Shown: one piece after another, positions 15,287 to 23,669 of the stretch
How positions within the stretch are numbered: the stretch's first letter is position 1
How the letters are laid out: every line of letters starts with the position of its first letter
From: Candidatus Egerieicola pullicola
Lineage (GTDB): Bacteria; Bacillota; Clostridia; Oscillospirales; Ruminococcaceae
Length of the DNA stretch: 36,816 nt
NCBI GenBank assembly: GCA_018712465.1
Contig: DVGY01000078.1
Span: forward strand, 1 to 36,816
Direction of reading: 5' to 3'
The notes under the pieces: model-generated
The model's input: the letters and a program-made list of their open reading frames with translations, nothing else
Told to the model about the DNA's origin: nothing
Database searches by the model: none
Translations under genes and position numbers: made by a program

Positions 15287-17229
15287 GCGCAGAAAAAAAT
15301 CAGGTGTACGATGAAAGCCAGATTCAGGTCTTGGAAGGATTGGAGGCGGTGCGCAAGCGCCCCGGTATGTATATCGGCTCCACCGGTCCCAAGGGACTGC
15401 ACCATCTGGTATATGAAATCGTGGATAACGCCATCGACGAAGCGCTGGCTGGATACTGCACCGAAATCAAGGTGGATATCCTGCCGGACAATGTGATCTG
15501 CGTGGTGGACAACGGCCGGGGTATTCCGGTTGGCATCCATCCCAAAGAAGGCATTTCCACCGCTACCGTGGTGTTTACCGTACTCCATGCCGGCGGCAAG
15601 TTCGGCGGCGGGGGCTATAAGGTAGCCGGCGGTTTGCACGGCGTAGGTGCCAGCGTGGTGAATGCCTTGAGCGAATCCATGGACGTGATTATCAAGCGGG
15701 ATGGTCACATCTACGAACAGCGGTTTTCCCGCGGCAATCCCTTGGCTCCTTTGAAGGAAATTGGAGATACCGAAGAAACCGGCACCACCATCCTCTTTAA
15801 AGCAGATAGTGAAATCTTTGAAACCACAGAATACGATTTTGATGTGCTGCTTCGCCGGTTACGGGAACAGGCCTTCTTAAACGGCGGTATCCGGATTATC
15901 CTCACCGACAAGCGGGAAAAGGATCCCGGCAACGATGGAGAGCCGGTAGTGCTTCACTATGAGGGAGGCATTAAATCCTTCGTCAGCTACATTCACCAGA
16001 TCAAGCATCTGGAAGTGCTGCATCCTGATGTGATCTATCTGAAGCGGGAAGTAGGAGATGCGGTGGCAGAAGTAGCGATGCAGTACAACGACAGCTACAA
16101 CGAAGTGATCCTCTCCTTTGCCAACAACATCCACACTGTGGATGGCGGCACCCATGAAACTGCTTTTAAAAACGCCTTAACCAAGGTGCTCAACGAATAC
16201 AACCGCAAGCACGGCCTGATGAAGGACAGCGATCCTAAATTGTCGGGCGAGGACGTGCGGGAAGGGCTCACCGCTATTATTTCGGTGAAGCTGACTAACT
16301 GTGAATTTGAAGGCCAGACCAAGGGCAAGCTGGGCAATCCCGAAGCCAAACCTTTGGTGGAAAAGATGGTCATCGATTGCCTCACCGATTATCTGGAGGA
16401 AAATCCGGCGGTGGCCAAGGCGATTTTTGAAAAATCTTCTACGGCTCAAAAAGCCCGGGAAGCGGCCCGGCGTGCTCGGGAGCTCACCCGAAAGAAGAAT
16501 AATATTTTGGACTCCTCTTCCCTGCCGGGCAAGTTGGCAGACTGTTCCGACCGGGATGCCACCTATACTGAAATCTTCATCGTGGAAGGCGACTCCGCTG
16601 GCGGTTCTGCCAAGGATGGACGGGACCGCCGGTTCCAGGCAATCCTTCCCTTGTGGGGTAAAATGCTCAACGTGGAGAAGGCCAGACTGGAGCGGGTGTA
16701 CGGCAACGAAAAGCTGATGCCGGTGGTTACTGCTTTGGGCACTTCTATCGGCGAAGATTTCGACATCTCCAAGCTGCGGTACGGCAAGATCATTATTATG
16801 GCCGATGCCGACGTGGACGGTTCCCACATTCGGGCGCTGCTGCTCACCTTCTTTTTCCGGTTTATGCCTCAGCTGATCGAAGAAGGCCATATTTATCTGG
16901 CCCAGCCTCCCCTGTTTAAACTCACCCGAGGCAAGAAAGTCCGGTATGCTTACAGCGACCGGGAACGGGATGAGTATATTCAGGAACTCAGCGGCGGCAA
17001 CGAAAACAATAAGGTGGACATCCAACGGTACAAAGGCTTGGGTGAGATGGACCCGGAACAGCTTTGGGAAACCACTATGGACCCGGAGCGTCGGGTGATG
17101 TATAAGGTGGAGATGGAGGATGCGGCTAGCGCCGACGAAATCTTTACCATTTTGATGGGAGAAAAGGTAGAACCACGCCGGGAATTCATTGAAAAGAACG
17201 CCAAGTATGTGCAAAATCTGGATGTTTGA
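15283..17229 (+). CDS. gyrB: DNA gyrase subunit B
   Basis: 648 residues. ATPase subunit of gyrase. The GHKL ATP site includes EIVDNAIDEALAGY and DNGRGIPVGIHPKEG; the transducer follows, and the TOPRIM domain has EGDSAGGSAKDGRDRRFQAILPL and MADADVDGSHIRALLL. Ends in the conserved KGLGEMDPEQLWETTMDPERR region and YVQNLDV. The block PLWGKMLNVEKA has Trp where Bacillus has Arg, which I believe is common in this group. Start ATG overlaps the remB stop by 4 nt. Two membrane-protein genes separate it from gyrA. Confidence 0.98.
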   Translation: MSAEKNQVYDESQIQVLEGLEAVRKRPGMYIGSTGPKGLHHLVYEIVDNAIDEALAGYCTEIKVDILPDNVICVVDNGRGIPVGIHPKEGISTATVVFTVLHAGGKFGGGGYKVAGGLHGVGASVVNALSESMDVIIKRDGHIYEQRFSRGNPLAPLKEIGDTEETGTTILFKADSEIFETTEYDFDVLLRRLREQAFLNGGIRIILTDKREKDPGNDGEPVVLHYEGGIKSFVSYIHQIKHLEVLHPDVIYLKREVGDAVAEVAMQYNDSYNEVILSFANNIHTVDGGTHETAFKNALTKVLNEYNRKHGLMKDSDPKLSGEDVREGLTAIISVKLTNCEFEGQTKGKLGNPEAKPLVEKMVIDCLTDYLEENPAVAKAIFEKSSTAQKAREAARRARELTRKKNNILDSSSLPGKLADCSDRDATYTEIFIVEGDSAGGSAKDGRDRRFQAILPLWGKMLNVEKARLERVYGNEKLMPVVTALGTSIGEDFDISKLRYGKIIIMADADVDGSHIRALLLTFFFRFMPQLIEEGHIYLAQPPLFKLTRGKKVRYAYSDRERDEYIQELSGGNENNKVDIQRYKGLGEMDPEQLWETTMDPERRVMYKVEMEDAASADEIFTILMGEKVEPRREFIEKNAKYVQNLDV

Positions 17230-17240
17230 GGTTTGTGGTT

Positions 17241-18059
17241 ATGAAAAAGAAAGCAAAAAGCCAGGAGGAACAGATCCTGGACGAAATGGAAGCGGTTCAA
17301 AAGTCCTACGATGAAGTCAACGAGGCTTTGAACCAAGAGGCGGAAACGAAAGAAGCAGCTCCTTCTACTTCAGAAGAAAGAGAGCCGACCCCAGAAGAAA
17401 TTCAAGCTGGCGGTATGCTCAATGAGGATCCCTCTCCCGATGCCGCAGATCAGGGCATTGTGGCAGATAACTATAAGGACACTCCGAAGTTGAAGGTGGA
17501 TGCTCAACAGGATGCCCAGGAAGATCACGGGGACGGAATCCATCTCCAATATGGGTTTACCGGAGAGGAAGCCAAGGAAGCATTGAAAATCTTCCAGAAG
17601 TATACCATTCGCAAGCGGTATTTGATTTATTTCTTGATTTTGGCAGTGCTGCTGATCTTTTATCTCTACAACATCATTTTCCAAAACGGCAGTCAGGTAA
17701 GTATGTTTATTGCAGTGGTCTGTATTGCGGTGATGTGCTTTATTGTTTATCTGCCCCACAGTCACATCAAGCACACCGTTTCCGCCATCGACGCCAACCC
17801 TTATACGGAAGATTACGAGATGACGGTATACCAGGACGGCATTCGCATGGGCAGCGGAGAAAACGCCAATTTTGTACCCTATGGCAAGAAAAATTTCCGC
17901 TGTTGGGAAACGGAAGATTTGTTTATCATCGGGCATGAAAAACAAAGAGTGTTTATTCTACCGAAGCGCTGCTGCCCTGAGGAAGTGATGGAGCCCCTCA
18001 TTCAGCGGATGAAAGAAGGGTTTGGAGAAGCCTATCAGGAAGTGACTGGGAAAAAGTAA
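17241..18059 (+). CDS. Membrane protein with C-terminal YcxB-like domain
   Basis: 272 residues. An acidic, Glu/Pro-rich, probably disordered N-terminus (1-115) precedes TIRKRYLIYFLILAVLLIFYLYNIIF and a second membrane segment (about VSMFIAVVCIAVMCFIVYL), then a C-terminal cytoplasmic domain (YEMTVYQDGIRM ... FRCWETEDLFIIGHEKQRVFILPKRCC). Two membrane spans followed by a PH-like half is the YcxB layout; the family assignment is by pattern, function unknown. I chose the ATG at 17241, with GAGG 8 nt upstream; a TTG at 17226 would overlap the gyrB stop and lacks support. Second in the gyrB-gyrA interval, 12 nt before a related gene. Confidence 0.85.
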   Translation: MKKKAKSQEEQILDEMEAVQKSYDEVNEALNQEAETKEAAPSTSEEREPTPEEIQAGGMLNEDPSPDAADQGIVADNYKDTPKLKVDAQQDAQEDHGDGIHLQYGFTGEEAKEALKIFQKYTIRKRYLIYFLILAVLLIFYLYNIIFQNGSQVSMFIAVVCIAVMCFIVYLPHSHIKHTVSAIDANPYTEDYEMTVYQDGIRMGSGENANFVPYGKKNFRCWETEDLFIIGHEKQRVFILPKRCCPEEVMEPLIQRMKEGFGEAYQEVTGKK

Positions 18060-18071
18060 GGAGGAGGGCCC

Positions 18072-18581
18072 GTGGAATTTACCTATTCCTTGACCCGAGA
18101 ACAGATGAAAATAGGGTTGCAGTATTATCTGCTGTGGCGTTTTTTCGGGCTGCGGGTGGCATATTCCCTGCTGGCAGTGTTGCTGGCGGCGGGAAGTTGT
18201 TTTTACGGGCTGTGGTCCTCTCATTTGCCTTTTTTGGTGGCATCTGGATTTTTGCTTTTGACCATCCTGCTGCTTTGGTTGATGCCCTTTTCGGTGCAGA
18301 ATGACTTCTCCCTGCCCCAACAAGAAACGGTACGTTTTTTATCCAGAGGGATGAAGCTCAATGGACGGGCCAGGCTGATCTCTTATAAGCGGTACATTAA
18401 ATTTGCCCTGGAAAAAAAGGGGCTGCTGATTTTAGGAGGAAAGCACTCTACTCTGATTGTGATTCCCTGTGAGGTATTGGGGGAGCAGCTGGAACCCATC
18501 AAACAACAGCTGAAAAAGAATGGGGTTCGTTGTCATTGGAGCAAGGAAATTCCTTCCCGGACAGAAGATAGTTTGAGGTGA
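18072..18581 (+). CDS. YcxB-like two-span membrane protein
   Basis: 169 residues. Begins MEFTYSLTREQMKIGLQYYLLWRFFG, then two hydrophobic segments (about 30-48 and 54-72) and a soluble C-terminal half (NGRARLISYKRYIKFALEKKGLLILGGKHSTLIVIPCEVLG). This is the same layout as the gene just upstream without its acidic extension; the pair could descend from duplication, though the sequences are now quite different. Function unknown. GTG start, AGGAGG about 7 nt upstream. It ends 4 nt before the gyrA ATG, so gyrA translation is probably coupled to it. Confidence 0.8.
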   Translation: MEFTYSLTREQMKIGLQYYLLWRFFGLRVAYSLLAVLLAAGSCFYGLWSSHLPFLVASGFLLLTILLLWLMPFSVQNDFSLPQQETVRFLSRGMKLNGRARLISYKRYIKFALEKKGLLILGGKHSTLIVIPCEVLGEQLEPIKQQLKKNGVRCHWSKEIPSRTEDSLR

Positions 18582-18585
18582 AGAT

Positions 18586-21138
18586 ATGTATAATACGGAA
18601 AACAGTAAGGTATACTCGGTAGACATCGAAAAGGAAATGAAGCAATCCTTTTTGGCCTACTCTATGTCGGTCATTGTCTCCCGGGCATTGCCGGATGTGC
18701 GGGATGGATTAAAACCGGTGCACCGCAGAATTTTGTACGATATGTATATCAACGGGCTGTTTCCGGACCGGAAGTACTCTAAGTGTGCCGCTACGGTAGG
18801 TGACGTATTGGGTAAATTCCATCCCCATGGCGACGCTTCGGTGTACGATGCTTTGGTGCGTTTGGCCCAATGGTTTTCTATGCGGTATCCCATGGTGGAT
18901 GGTCACGGAAACTTCGGCACCATTGACGGCGACCCTCCGGCTGCTTACCGGTATACGGAATCTAAGATGGCTAAAATCTCCATGGAAATGCTCACCGACA
19001 TCAACAAAGATACGGTGGATTTTGTTTCCAACTATGACGATACCATCAAGGAACCCAGTGTCCTTCCCTCCCGTTTTCCCAATCTGCTGGTAAACGGTTC
19101 CACCGGCATTGCCGTAGGTATGGCCACCAACATCCCTCCTCATAATTTGGGGGAGGTTATTGATGCCGTAGTGTACCTGATGGAACATCCTGACGCAGAA
19201 GTGGCGGAGCTGATGGACTTTATCAAAGGACCTGACTTCCCCACTGGCGGCGTAATTATGGGATATTCCGGCATTCGGGCTGCCTATGCCACTGGACGGG
19301 GTAAAATCATCCTCCGAGGCAAAGCAGAAATCGAGGAGTACGGCAAAAACAATGCCCAGCAGCGGATCGTCATTCGGGAAATCCCCTACATGGTCAATAA
19401 AACCCGGCTGATCCAGTCCATTGCCGGCTTGGTCAAGGACAAGCGGATCGAGGGTATCTCTGCCCTGCGGGATGAATCCGACCGGGATGGGATGCGGATT
19501 GTGTTGGAGCTGAAGCGGGACGCCAATGCCCAGGTAATCCTGAACAATCTGTACCATTACTCTCAGCTTCAGGAGACGGTGGGTGTGATTATGCTGGCGT
19601 TGGTGGATGGCCAGCCCAAGATCCTCACTCTGAAGCAGATTTTGGAACATTATATTGATTTCCAGTGCGACGTGATCCGCCGTCGGACCAAGTTTGATTT
19701 GGAAAAAGCCCAAGCCAGAGAACACATTCTGGAAGGGTTGAAAATTGCCATTGACTTTATCGACGAAGTGATTCGGATTATCCGCAGTTCCGCCGACCAG
19801 CCTGCTGCTAAGATCGCCTTGATGGAACGGTTTGGCCTTTCCGATTTGCAGGCCGGCGCTATTGTGGCCATGCGTTTAGGTCAGTTGTCCGGTTTGGAAC
19901 GGCAGAAGATCGAAAGCGAATTGGCAGAAGTCCAGGCAAAGATTCTGGAATACCAGGCTATTTTGGCAGACCACGGAAAAGTATTGGAGATCATTAAAAC
20001 CGACCTGTTGAATCTTCGGGATAAGTATGCGGATGAACGCCGCACCTCCATTGAAGCTATTTCCGGCGAAGTGGACATTGAAGATCTGATTCCGGAAGAG
20101 GACTGCGTGGTGACTCTCACCCACTTTGGTTATGTGAAGCGGATGACGCTGGACACCTATAAGACCCAGCGTCGGGGCGGCCGGGGTATTTCCGGCATGA
20201 CCCAGCGGGAAGAAGACTTTACCGAAGAGCTGTTTATCAGCTCCACCCACGATTATGTGCTGTTCTTAACGAACAAAGGACGGATGCACCGGTTGAAGTG
20301 CTATCAGATTCCGGAAGGCAGCCGTACGGCAAAGGGAACCAATGTGGTGAACCTGTTGGAACTGGAGCCGGATGAAACCATTGCTTATATGATCAAAGTC
20401 CACGACTTTGAAAAGGACGGTTACCTGGTGATGGTGACCAAAAAGGGCATTATCAAGCGGACCCGGCTGGATGCCTATAAAAATGTCCGCCGCTCCGGTT
20501 TGATTGCCATTTCTCTGGATGAAAACGATCAGCTTGCCTTCGCTAAGCTCACCAATGGCCATCATCAGCTGCTGATTGCCACCAAACTGGGAATGTGCCT
20601 GCGGATGGATGAAAACGATGCCCGTCCCCTGTCCCGGACTGCTCGCGGTGTGCGGGCGATCCAGCTTCGGGAAGGCGATGAAGTGGTAGGTCTGGCCCGG
20701 CTGCGGGATCACGCCACCGTAATGACTGTTACCGAAAAGGGACAAGGCCGCCGTACAAAAGTAGAGGATTATCCCATTCAGCGCCGTGGTGGTTTTGGAC
20801 GCACCAATTATAAGGTCAATGAAAAACGAGGCATGGTGGCTGGTATTAAAGTGGTGGATGAAACCGACGACTTGATTATGATTTCGGATGACGGTATTAT
20901 TATCCGGATTCGAGTCAGCGATGTAGGCATTATGTCCCGGTATGCCGGCGGAGTAAAGGTGATGAAGGTTGCCCCCGGCAGCAAGATCGTCAGCATTGCC
21001 CGAGCAGAATACGATGAAAATGCTCAGGTCTCTGAAGTAGAGACTGAGACTGAAGAAGAAAGCCCTGAAGCATTGGAACAAATGCAGCAGGAAGAAGCAC
21101 AGGAATCCACGGAACCCCTGGAATCTTCGGAAGAATAA
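18586..21138 (+). CDS. gyrA: DNA gyrase subunit A
   Basis: 850 residues. DNA cleavage and rejoining subunit. Catalytic Tyr is Y123 in AAYRYTESKM; the winged-helix region includes RALPDVRDGLKPVHRR. The C-terminal wrapping domain has the gyrase-specific GyrA box QRRGGRG and five or six blades (another blade carries QRRGGFG), which distinguishes it from ParC. The final 45 residues are very acidic (repeated Glu). The quinolone-determining loop reads HPHGDASVYDALVR, with Ala84 at the position of E. coli Ser83. Start ATG has GAGGTGA upstream. Last gene of the dnaN-gyrA block; a strong terminator follows. Confidence 0.98.
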   Translation: MYNTENSKVYSVDIEKEMKQSFLAYSMSVIVSRALPDVRDGLKPVHRRILYDMYINGLFPDRKYSKCAATVGDVLGKFHPHGDASVYDALVRLAQWFSMRYPMVDGHGNFGTIDGDPPAAYRYTESKMAKISMEMLTDINKDTVDFVSNYDDTIKEPSVLPSRFPNLLVNGSTGIAVGMATNIPPHNLGEVIDAVVYLMEHPDAEVAELMDFIKGPDFPTGGVIMGYSGIRAAYATGRGKIILRGKAEIEEYGKNNAQQRIVIREIPYMVNKTRLIQSIAGLVKDKRIEGISALRDESDRDGMRIVLELKRDANAQVILNNLYHYSQLQETVGVIMLALVDGQPKILTLKQILEHYIDFQCDVIRRRTKFDLEKAQAREHILEGLKIAIDFIDEVIRIIRSSADQPAAKIALMERFGLSDLQAGAIVAMRLGQLSGLERQKIESELAEVQAKILEYQAILADHGKVLEIIKTDLLNLRDKYADERRTSIEAISGEVDIEDLIPEEDCVVTLTHFGYVKRMTLDTYKTQRRGGRGISGMTQREEDFTEELFISSTHDYVLFLTNKGRMHRLKCYQIPEGSRTAKGTNVVNLLELEPDETIAYMIKVHDFEKDGYLVMVTKKGIIKRTRLDAYKNVRRSGLIAISLDENDQLAFAKLTNGHHQLLIATKLGMCLRMDENDARPLSRTARGVRAIQLREGDEVVGLARLRDHATVMTVTEKGQGRRTKVEDYPIQRRGGFGRTNYKVNEKRGMVAGIKVVDETDDLIMISDDGIIIRIRVSDVGIMSRYAGGVKVMKVAPGSKIVSIARAEYDENAQVSEVETETEEESPEALEQMQQEEAQESTEPLESSEE

Positions 21139-21144
21139 AGAAGC

Positions 21145-21187
21145 AAAACAGCAAGCGACCGGACTTTGTCTGGCGTTTGCTGTTTTT
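21145..21187 (+). terminator. Terminator after gyrA
   Basis: AAAACAGCAAGCG pairs with CGTTTGCTGTTTT (13 bp with one G-U) around a 17-nt loop and ends in a T run. It lies 6 nt after the gyrA stop and ends the dnaN-gyrA block. Confidence 0.85.
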
Positions 21188-21213
21188 CCGTGAAAAGGGG
21201 GACAAAGCGGAAA

Positions 21214-21371
21214 AGTTTTCAACAACTTGTTAGCTGCTTGTTGAAAACTGAGCGGTTTTTGGGGGTATCCCCAAGATATTGTGGAAAAAAACAGGTGTTC
21301 TGCCAAAATATTGAGTGGACTTTAGAAAGAAGTCCGCTGAATTGTTGAAAACTCTGTTGAGATTGTCAAGA
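21214..21371. repeat. DnaA-box-like cluster downstream of gyrA
   Basis: AGTTTTCAACAA (21214-21225) and its exact inverse TTGTTGAAAACT (21238-21249) flank 12 bp; the same TTGTTGAAAACT recurs at 21342-21353, then TGTTGAGAT (21355-21363) and TTGTCAAGA (21363-21371). Each 12-mer holds TTTTCAACA, the motif of the dnaA leader. Between them are two hairpins, TTGGGG/CCCCAA (21259-21274) and AGTGGACTT/AAGTCCGCT (21314-21338). No gene is visible in 21188-21589. A DnaA-binding or titration site is inferred. Confidence 0.65.
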
Positions 21372-21491
21372 ACTATACGGATGGTAAATTTTAGCTTTTC
21401 TATGAAACCAAAGTGAAAAAAGCCGGATTTTGTCGAAATATTTAATAATCTTACATTCTTTTTACTATCCTCGGAAAGTGATCGCCATTTC

Positions 21492-21520
21492 TTGAAAGAA
21501 AAAATAAAACATGGTATACT
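21492..21520 (+). promoter_or_regulatory. Promoter of the DUF5050 gene
   Basis: TTGAAA (21492-21497), 17 nt, TATACT (21515-21520), about 70 nt before the start codon at 21590. Confidence 0.75.
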
Positions 21521-21589
21521 AAATTGTAAATTTGGACAGAGATATTTCTGTTTGTATTTCTTTTAGATTATAGTACGAAAGGTAATATT

Positions 21590-22594
21590 ATGGAACATGC
21601 ACGTACACCGGTTAAAAAGTCTCCAAACTTTAGTTCATGGTGGAAAGCGATTCAAAAGTTCTGGGGAAAGAAGCAAGGCAAGGCGATTTTGTTGGGAGCT
21701 GCCGCAGTGATTGTTGCCGCAGTGATTTTGCTGGTTTGTTTATTTTGGCCCTCCACACCCCTGGCAGTAGGTAACAATGGACTGGCAGTGCAGATGGGTT
21801 CCACCATTTATTATGCCAATGCCAATGACCAAAATCGACTGTATGCCATGAAAACCGACGGCTCCGGAAACCATCAAGTATTGGCAGAAACAATTGGTGG
21901 GATGGTGACCGATGGAACGAATCTTTATGCCTTTATCAACGACGAATATCGTTATCTTTGGACTTTGAATCTGGAAAATCGAAGCCGCAGTCTGTTGATG
22001 GACACTGCTGCTGGGGAAATGGGCTACTCTAATCGGTATTTGTACTATACTGATTTTAATAAAGACAATACTTTATACTCGTTGTATTTATCTGATACCA
22101 ATGTTCATACCCAGCTCACCTCTCTTCCCACCTACGACTTGTCCAGCGATGGAAACAATGTTTATTTTCGTTATGGCCGGGATGGGGATTATGCCCTTTG
22201 TTCGGTGCCTTTGGCAGGAGGGGACGTAACCACGATATTATCCAAGCAGGTACTGGATGTGGTGTATTATGAGGGGAAGCTTTATTATATCGACCAGCAG
22301 CGAAATTTCTGCTCTGTCAATCCCGACAGCAGTCAGGATCAAGTAATCAGTGAAATTCCCTGCAGCAATTTGGTGATCTTTGAAGATCAGCTCTACTTTA
22401 TCCATAACGGAGAAGCGGAAGAGGAAGATGCCGGCAGTCTCTGCCGGATGAATCTGGATGGCTCCGGCTACGAGGTGCTGGCTCAGGGCAGTTACAACAA
22501 TATCAACGTAGTGGAAAACCGGGTCTTCTTTTTAGATAATAACCGGCAGATGTATTACTATGATATTCAGCATCGGACGGTTGGCCGGGTGTAA
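21590..22594 (+). CDS. Membrane-anchored DUF5050 beta-propeller-like protein
   Basis: 334 residues. A basic cytoplasmic N-terminus (1-38), one membrane span (KAILLGAAAVIVAAVILLVCLF, about 36-58), then an exported domain of repeated short strands, each with a pattern such as GSTIYYANANDQNRLYAMKTDGSG, NLYAFINDEY, RYLYYTDFNKDNTLYSLYL and DQLYFIHNGE. Such YY-N-D-G-LY repeats are typical of DUF5050 propellers in clostridial surface proteins; no catalytic residues are apparent and the ligand is unknown. It stands alone with its own promoter and a shared terminator, convergent with prs. The ribosome site (GAAAGGT) is modest. Confidence 0.85.
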   Translation: MEHARTPVKKSPNFSSWWKAIQKFWGKKQGKAILLGAAAVIVAAVILLVCLFWPSTPLAVGNNGLAVQMGSTIYYANANDQNRLYAMKTDGSGNHQVLAETIGGMVTDGTNLYAFINDEYRYLWTLNLENRSRSLLMDTAAGEMGYSNRYLYYTDFNKDNTLYSLYLSDTNVHTQLTSLPTYDLSSDGNNVYFRYGRDGDYALCSVPLAGGDVTTILSKQVLDVVYYEGKLYYIDQQRNFCSVNPDSSQDQVISEIPCSNLVIFEDQLYFIHNGEAEEEDAGSLCRMNLDGSGYEVLAQGSYNNINVVENRVFFLDNNRQMYYYDIQHRTVGRV

Positions 22595-22610
22595 TGAAAA
22601 AAAGATTCAA

Positions 22611-22645
22611 AAAAGGACTGCACTTAATTTTCGTGCAGTCCTTTT
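22611..22645. terminator. Bidirectional terminator between the DUF5050 gene and prs
   Basis: AAAAGGACTGCAC and GTGCAGTCCTTTT form a perfect 13-bp stem with a 9-nt loop. A runs and T runs flank both sides, and the flanking genes converge. Confidence 0.9.
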
Positions 22646-22670
22646 GCATTTCATTGATTGTTTATTTCAA

Positions 22671-23630
22671 TCAGGTGAACAGCGGAGAAACCGGCAGATC
22701 TTCGTAGATCCGTTCGATGGCCTTGGCAAATACCGGGCCTACCTTCAGCACTGTGATCTTGTCGATCTTCTTTTCTTCCGGCAACTGAATGGTATCCAGC
22801 AGCACCATTTCCTTGATGGGGCTGTCCTGAATCCGCTCAATAGCCGGGCCGCTGAGCACACCGTGGGTAGCGCAGGCGTATACTTCCTTGGCGCCGCCCT
22901 TTTCGATCATGGCGCGAGCCGCATTGCAGATGGTGCCGGCGGTGTCGATCATATCGTCCACCAAAATAACCTTTTTGCCTTCCACGTTACCGATGATGTT
23001 CATCACCTGAGACACATTGGCTTTGGGCCGGCGCTTATCTACAATGGCCAAAGGTGCGTCGATCCGGGTGGCAAACTGCCGGGCACGGTTTACGCTGCCC
23101 AGGTCAGGGCTGACCACTACCAGATCATTGGCACAGTCGGCAAAGTGTTCCATAAAGTAAGGAGCCAAGATCGGCACACCCAGCAGATGATCCACAGGAA
23201 TGTTGAAGAAACCTTGAATCTGTGCAGCATGGAGGTCCATGGTCAGCACCCGGTCAGCGCCGGCGGTGGTGATCAGGTCAGCCACCAGTTTGGCAGAGAT
23301 CGGGTCACGGGCTTTGGCTTTCCGGTCTTGACGGGCATAGCCGAAATAGGGGATCACGGCGGTGATCCGGGCGGCGGAAGCCCGTTTGAATGCGTCGATC
23401 ATAATGAGCAGTTCCATCAGGTTGTCGTTCACCGGATAGGAGGTGGACTGCACCACGAAAATGTCGCTGCCCCGAACGGATTCCTGAATGGAAACGCTGA
23501 TTTCCCCGTCGCTGAAGGTGACTACCTGGCTTTTGCCCATAGGCAGCCCCAGACAGCGGGCGATGTCCTCGGCGACTTCCCGATTGGAATTTGCACTGAA
23601 GATTTTAATTTCCTTGCCATGAAAATTCAT
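22671..23630 (-). CDS. prs: Ribose-phosphate pyrophosphokinase (PRPP synthetase)
   Basis: 319 residues. Makes PRPP from ribose 5-phosphate and ATP, feeding purine, pyrimidine, NAD, His and Trp synthesis. Class I features: FSDGEISVSIQESVRGSDIFVVQST, the ATP-site region YFGYARQDRKAKARDPISAKLVAD, the flexible loop near VDKRRPK, and the PRPP-binding loop VDDMIDTAGTI. AGGGAG lies 9 nt before the ATG. It is 39 nt downstream of glmU in the common glmU-prs order and shares its promoter. Confidence 0.97.
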   Translation of the reverse strand: MNFHGKEIKIFSANSNREVAEDIARCLGLPMGKSQVVTFSDGEISVSIQESVRGSDIFVVQSTSYPVNDNLMELLIMIDAFKRASAARITAVIPYFGYARQDRKAKARDPISAKLVADLITTAGADRVLTMDLHAAQIQGFFNIPVDHLLGVPILAPYFMEHFADCANDLVVVSPDLGSVNRARQFATRIDAPLAIVDKRRPKANVSQVMNIIGNVEGKKVILVDDMIDTAGTICNAARAMIEKGGAKEVYACATHGVLSGPAIERIQDSPIKEMVLLDTIQLPEEKKIDKITVLKVGPVFAKAIERIYEDLPVSPLFT

Positions 23631-23669
23631 GATAATACTCCCTCTCCCCCGATTGGAAAGTAATTGAAT

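Noticed and set aside
16637..16690. Trp in PLWGKMLNVEKA of GyrB as a drug-resistance change
   Set aside because: I believe this variant is common in this bacterial group, so it is not evidence of resistance.
17226..17240. Upstream TTG start for the first YcxB-like gene
   Set aside because: It overlaps the gyrB stop and has no ribosome site, whereas the ATG at 17241 has GAGG at good spacing.
16177..21306. Long minus-strand ORFs (up to about 346 codons) within gyrB and gyrA
   Set aside because: All are shadows of the gyrase genes; no ribosome sites or recognisable domains.
22560..23663. Plus-strand ORF of 367 codons opposite prs
   Set aside because: It covers the prs gene and terminator on the other strand; prs is unmistakable.
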